Source: Propionibacteriaceae bacterium (GTDB taxonomy: Bacteria > Actinomycetota > Actinomycetes > Propionibacteriales > Propionibacteriaceae). From it: a DNA stretch of 13,012 nt. The stretch spans positions 1-13,012 of the forward strand of contig WRJP01000041.1 of NCBI GenBank assembly GCA_009778535.1. The letters are read 5' to 3'. The translations under genes and the position numbers were made by a program. Below, in pieces: positions 12,796 through 13,012 of this stretch; position 1 is the first letter of the stretch; each line of letters opens with the position of its first letter. Under the pieces are notes generated by a model. It saw only the letters and a list, made by a program, of their open reading frames with translations. It did no database searches and was not told where the DNA came from.

Positions 12796-13012
12796 TTAGT
12801 CGAGTTCGTAGACCTCGTTAGGTGCGACGAGCTGATAGCCAGCTAGGGTAAGTCGTTCTTCAACTTCGTCGCCTGAGACCTTTAGGACGTCGATAGCGTA
12901 GCCATTGTTTGCCGAGTAACAGTAGCCGTACTCGATGTTGACATCTTCGCTGTCCAAGAACTCTAGGAGGTCGGCCAGGCAGCCCTTGTGGTCTGGTATT
13001 CGCACCGCTAGC
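12796..13012 (-). CDS. ACT-domain protein, C-terminal part
   Basis: ACT domains bind amino acids and act as allosteric sensors. The visible 71 residues, reading LAVRIPDHKGCLADLLEFLD, then DVNIEYGYCY and SANNGYAIDVLKVS, have the beta-alpha-beta-beta-alpha-beta pattern of an ACT domain. The PDHKGCLADLLEFL stretch resembles the second domain of small tandem-ACT proteins. The frame continues past the right edge (GCG and CTA codons before the GTG at 13005), so the true start is outside the window. In anaerobes and archaea, stand-alone ACT proteins of this type are often found with iorAB and aryl-CoA ligase genes. Here the gene is convergent with iorB. A sensor of aromatic amino acids is a reasonable inference but is not shown. 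Confidence 0.8.
   Translation of the reverse strand, partial: LAVRIPDHKGCLADLLEFLDSEDVNIEYGYCYSANNGYAIDVLKVSGDEVEERLTLAGYQLVAPNEVYELD

Noticed and set aside
12469..12799. Plus-strand open frames across the end of iorB and the palindromic interval
   Set aside because: The translations are low-complexity readings of inverted repeats, overlap iorB out of frame and have no family resemblance.

Overview
The window looks like chromosomal DNA of an actinobacterium (Actinomycetota) of moderate GC. The grounds are the actinobacterial style of the LepA N-terminus, a divergent rpsT/lepA pair, a class E sortase beside an LAXTG-anchored surface protein, and a tiny membrane protein ending in a PFNNVT-type motif directly after the sortase. 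The genus cannot be told from the sequence. The iorAB genes suggest an anaerobic or facultative amino-acid metabolism.

Layout. The left edge holds the first 22 codons of rpsT (S20, minus strand), then lepA (EF-4) on the plus strand. Next is a 389-bp non-coding convergent interval. It contains a 262-bp segment with perfect 15-bp terminal inverted repeats and several GTCATCC-headed palindromes, sandwiched between two 91-bp direct repeats that carry the 3' ends of both lepA and tag. Then come tag (3-methyladenine DNA glycosylase I, minus) and a 6-kb minus-strand gene for a secreted surface protein of about 2000 residues. That protein has an N-terminal domain, about eleven DUF11-type repeats and a C-terminal LALTG sorting signal. 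Divergent from it are a class E sortase gene and, one base later, a 54-residue membrane protein gene. An 82-bp gap leads to iorA and iorB (overlapping by 8 bp), which encode indolepyruvate:ferredoxin oxidoreductase. A second palindromic, MITE-like interval follows, and the right edge holds the C-terminal part of an ACT-domain protein (minus).

How the genes work together. The sortase and the giant LALTG protein form a probable enzyme-substrate pair for cell-wall display. iorA, iorB and the convergent ACT-domain gene form a probable arylpyruvate oxidation locus; ACT-domain genes are recurrent neighbours of iorAB in other lineages. lepA, rpsT and tag are housekeeping genes. The least ordinary parts are the two convergent intergenic intervals, which share a palindromic repeat family, and the duplication at the lepA/tag junction. 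I see no CRISPR array, tRNA, rRNA, phage gene or transposase.
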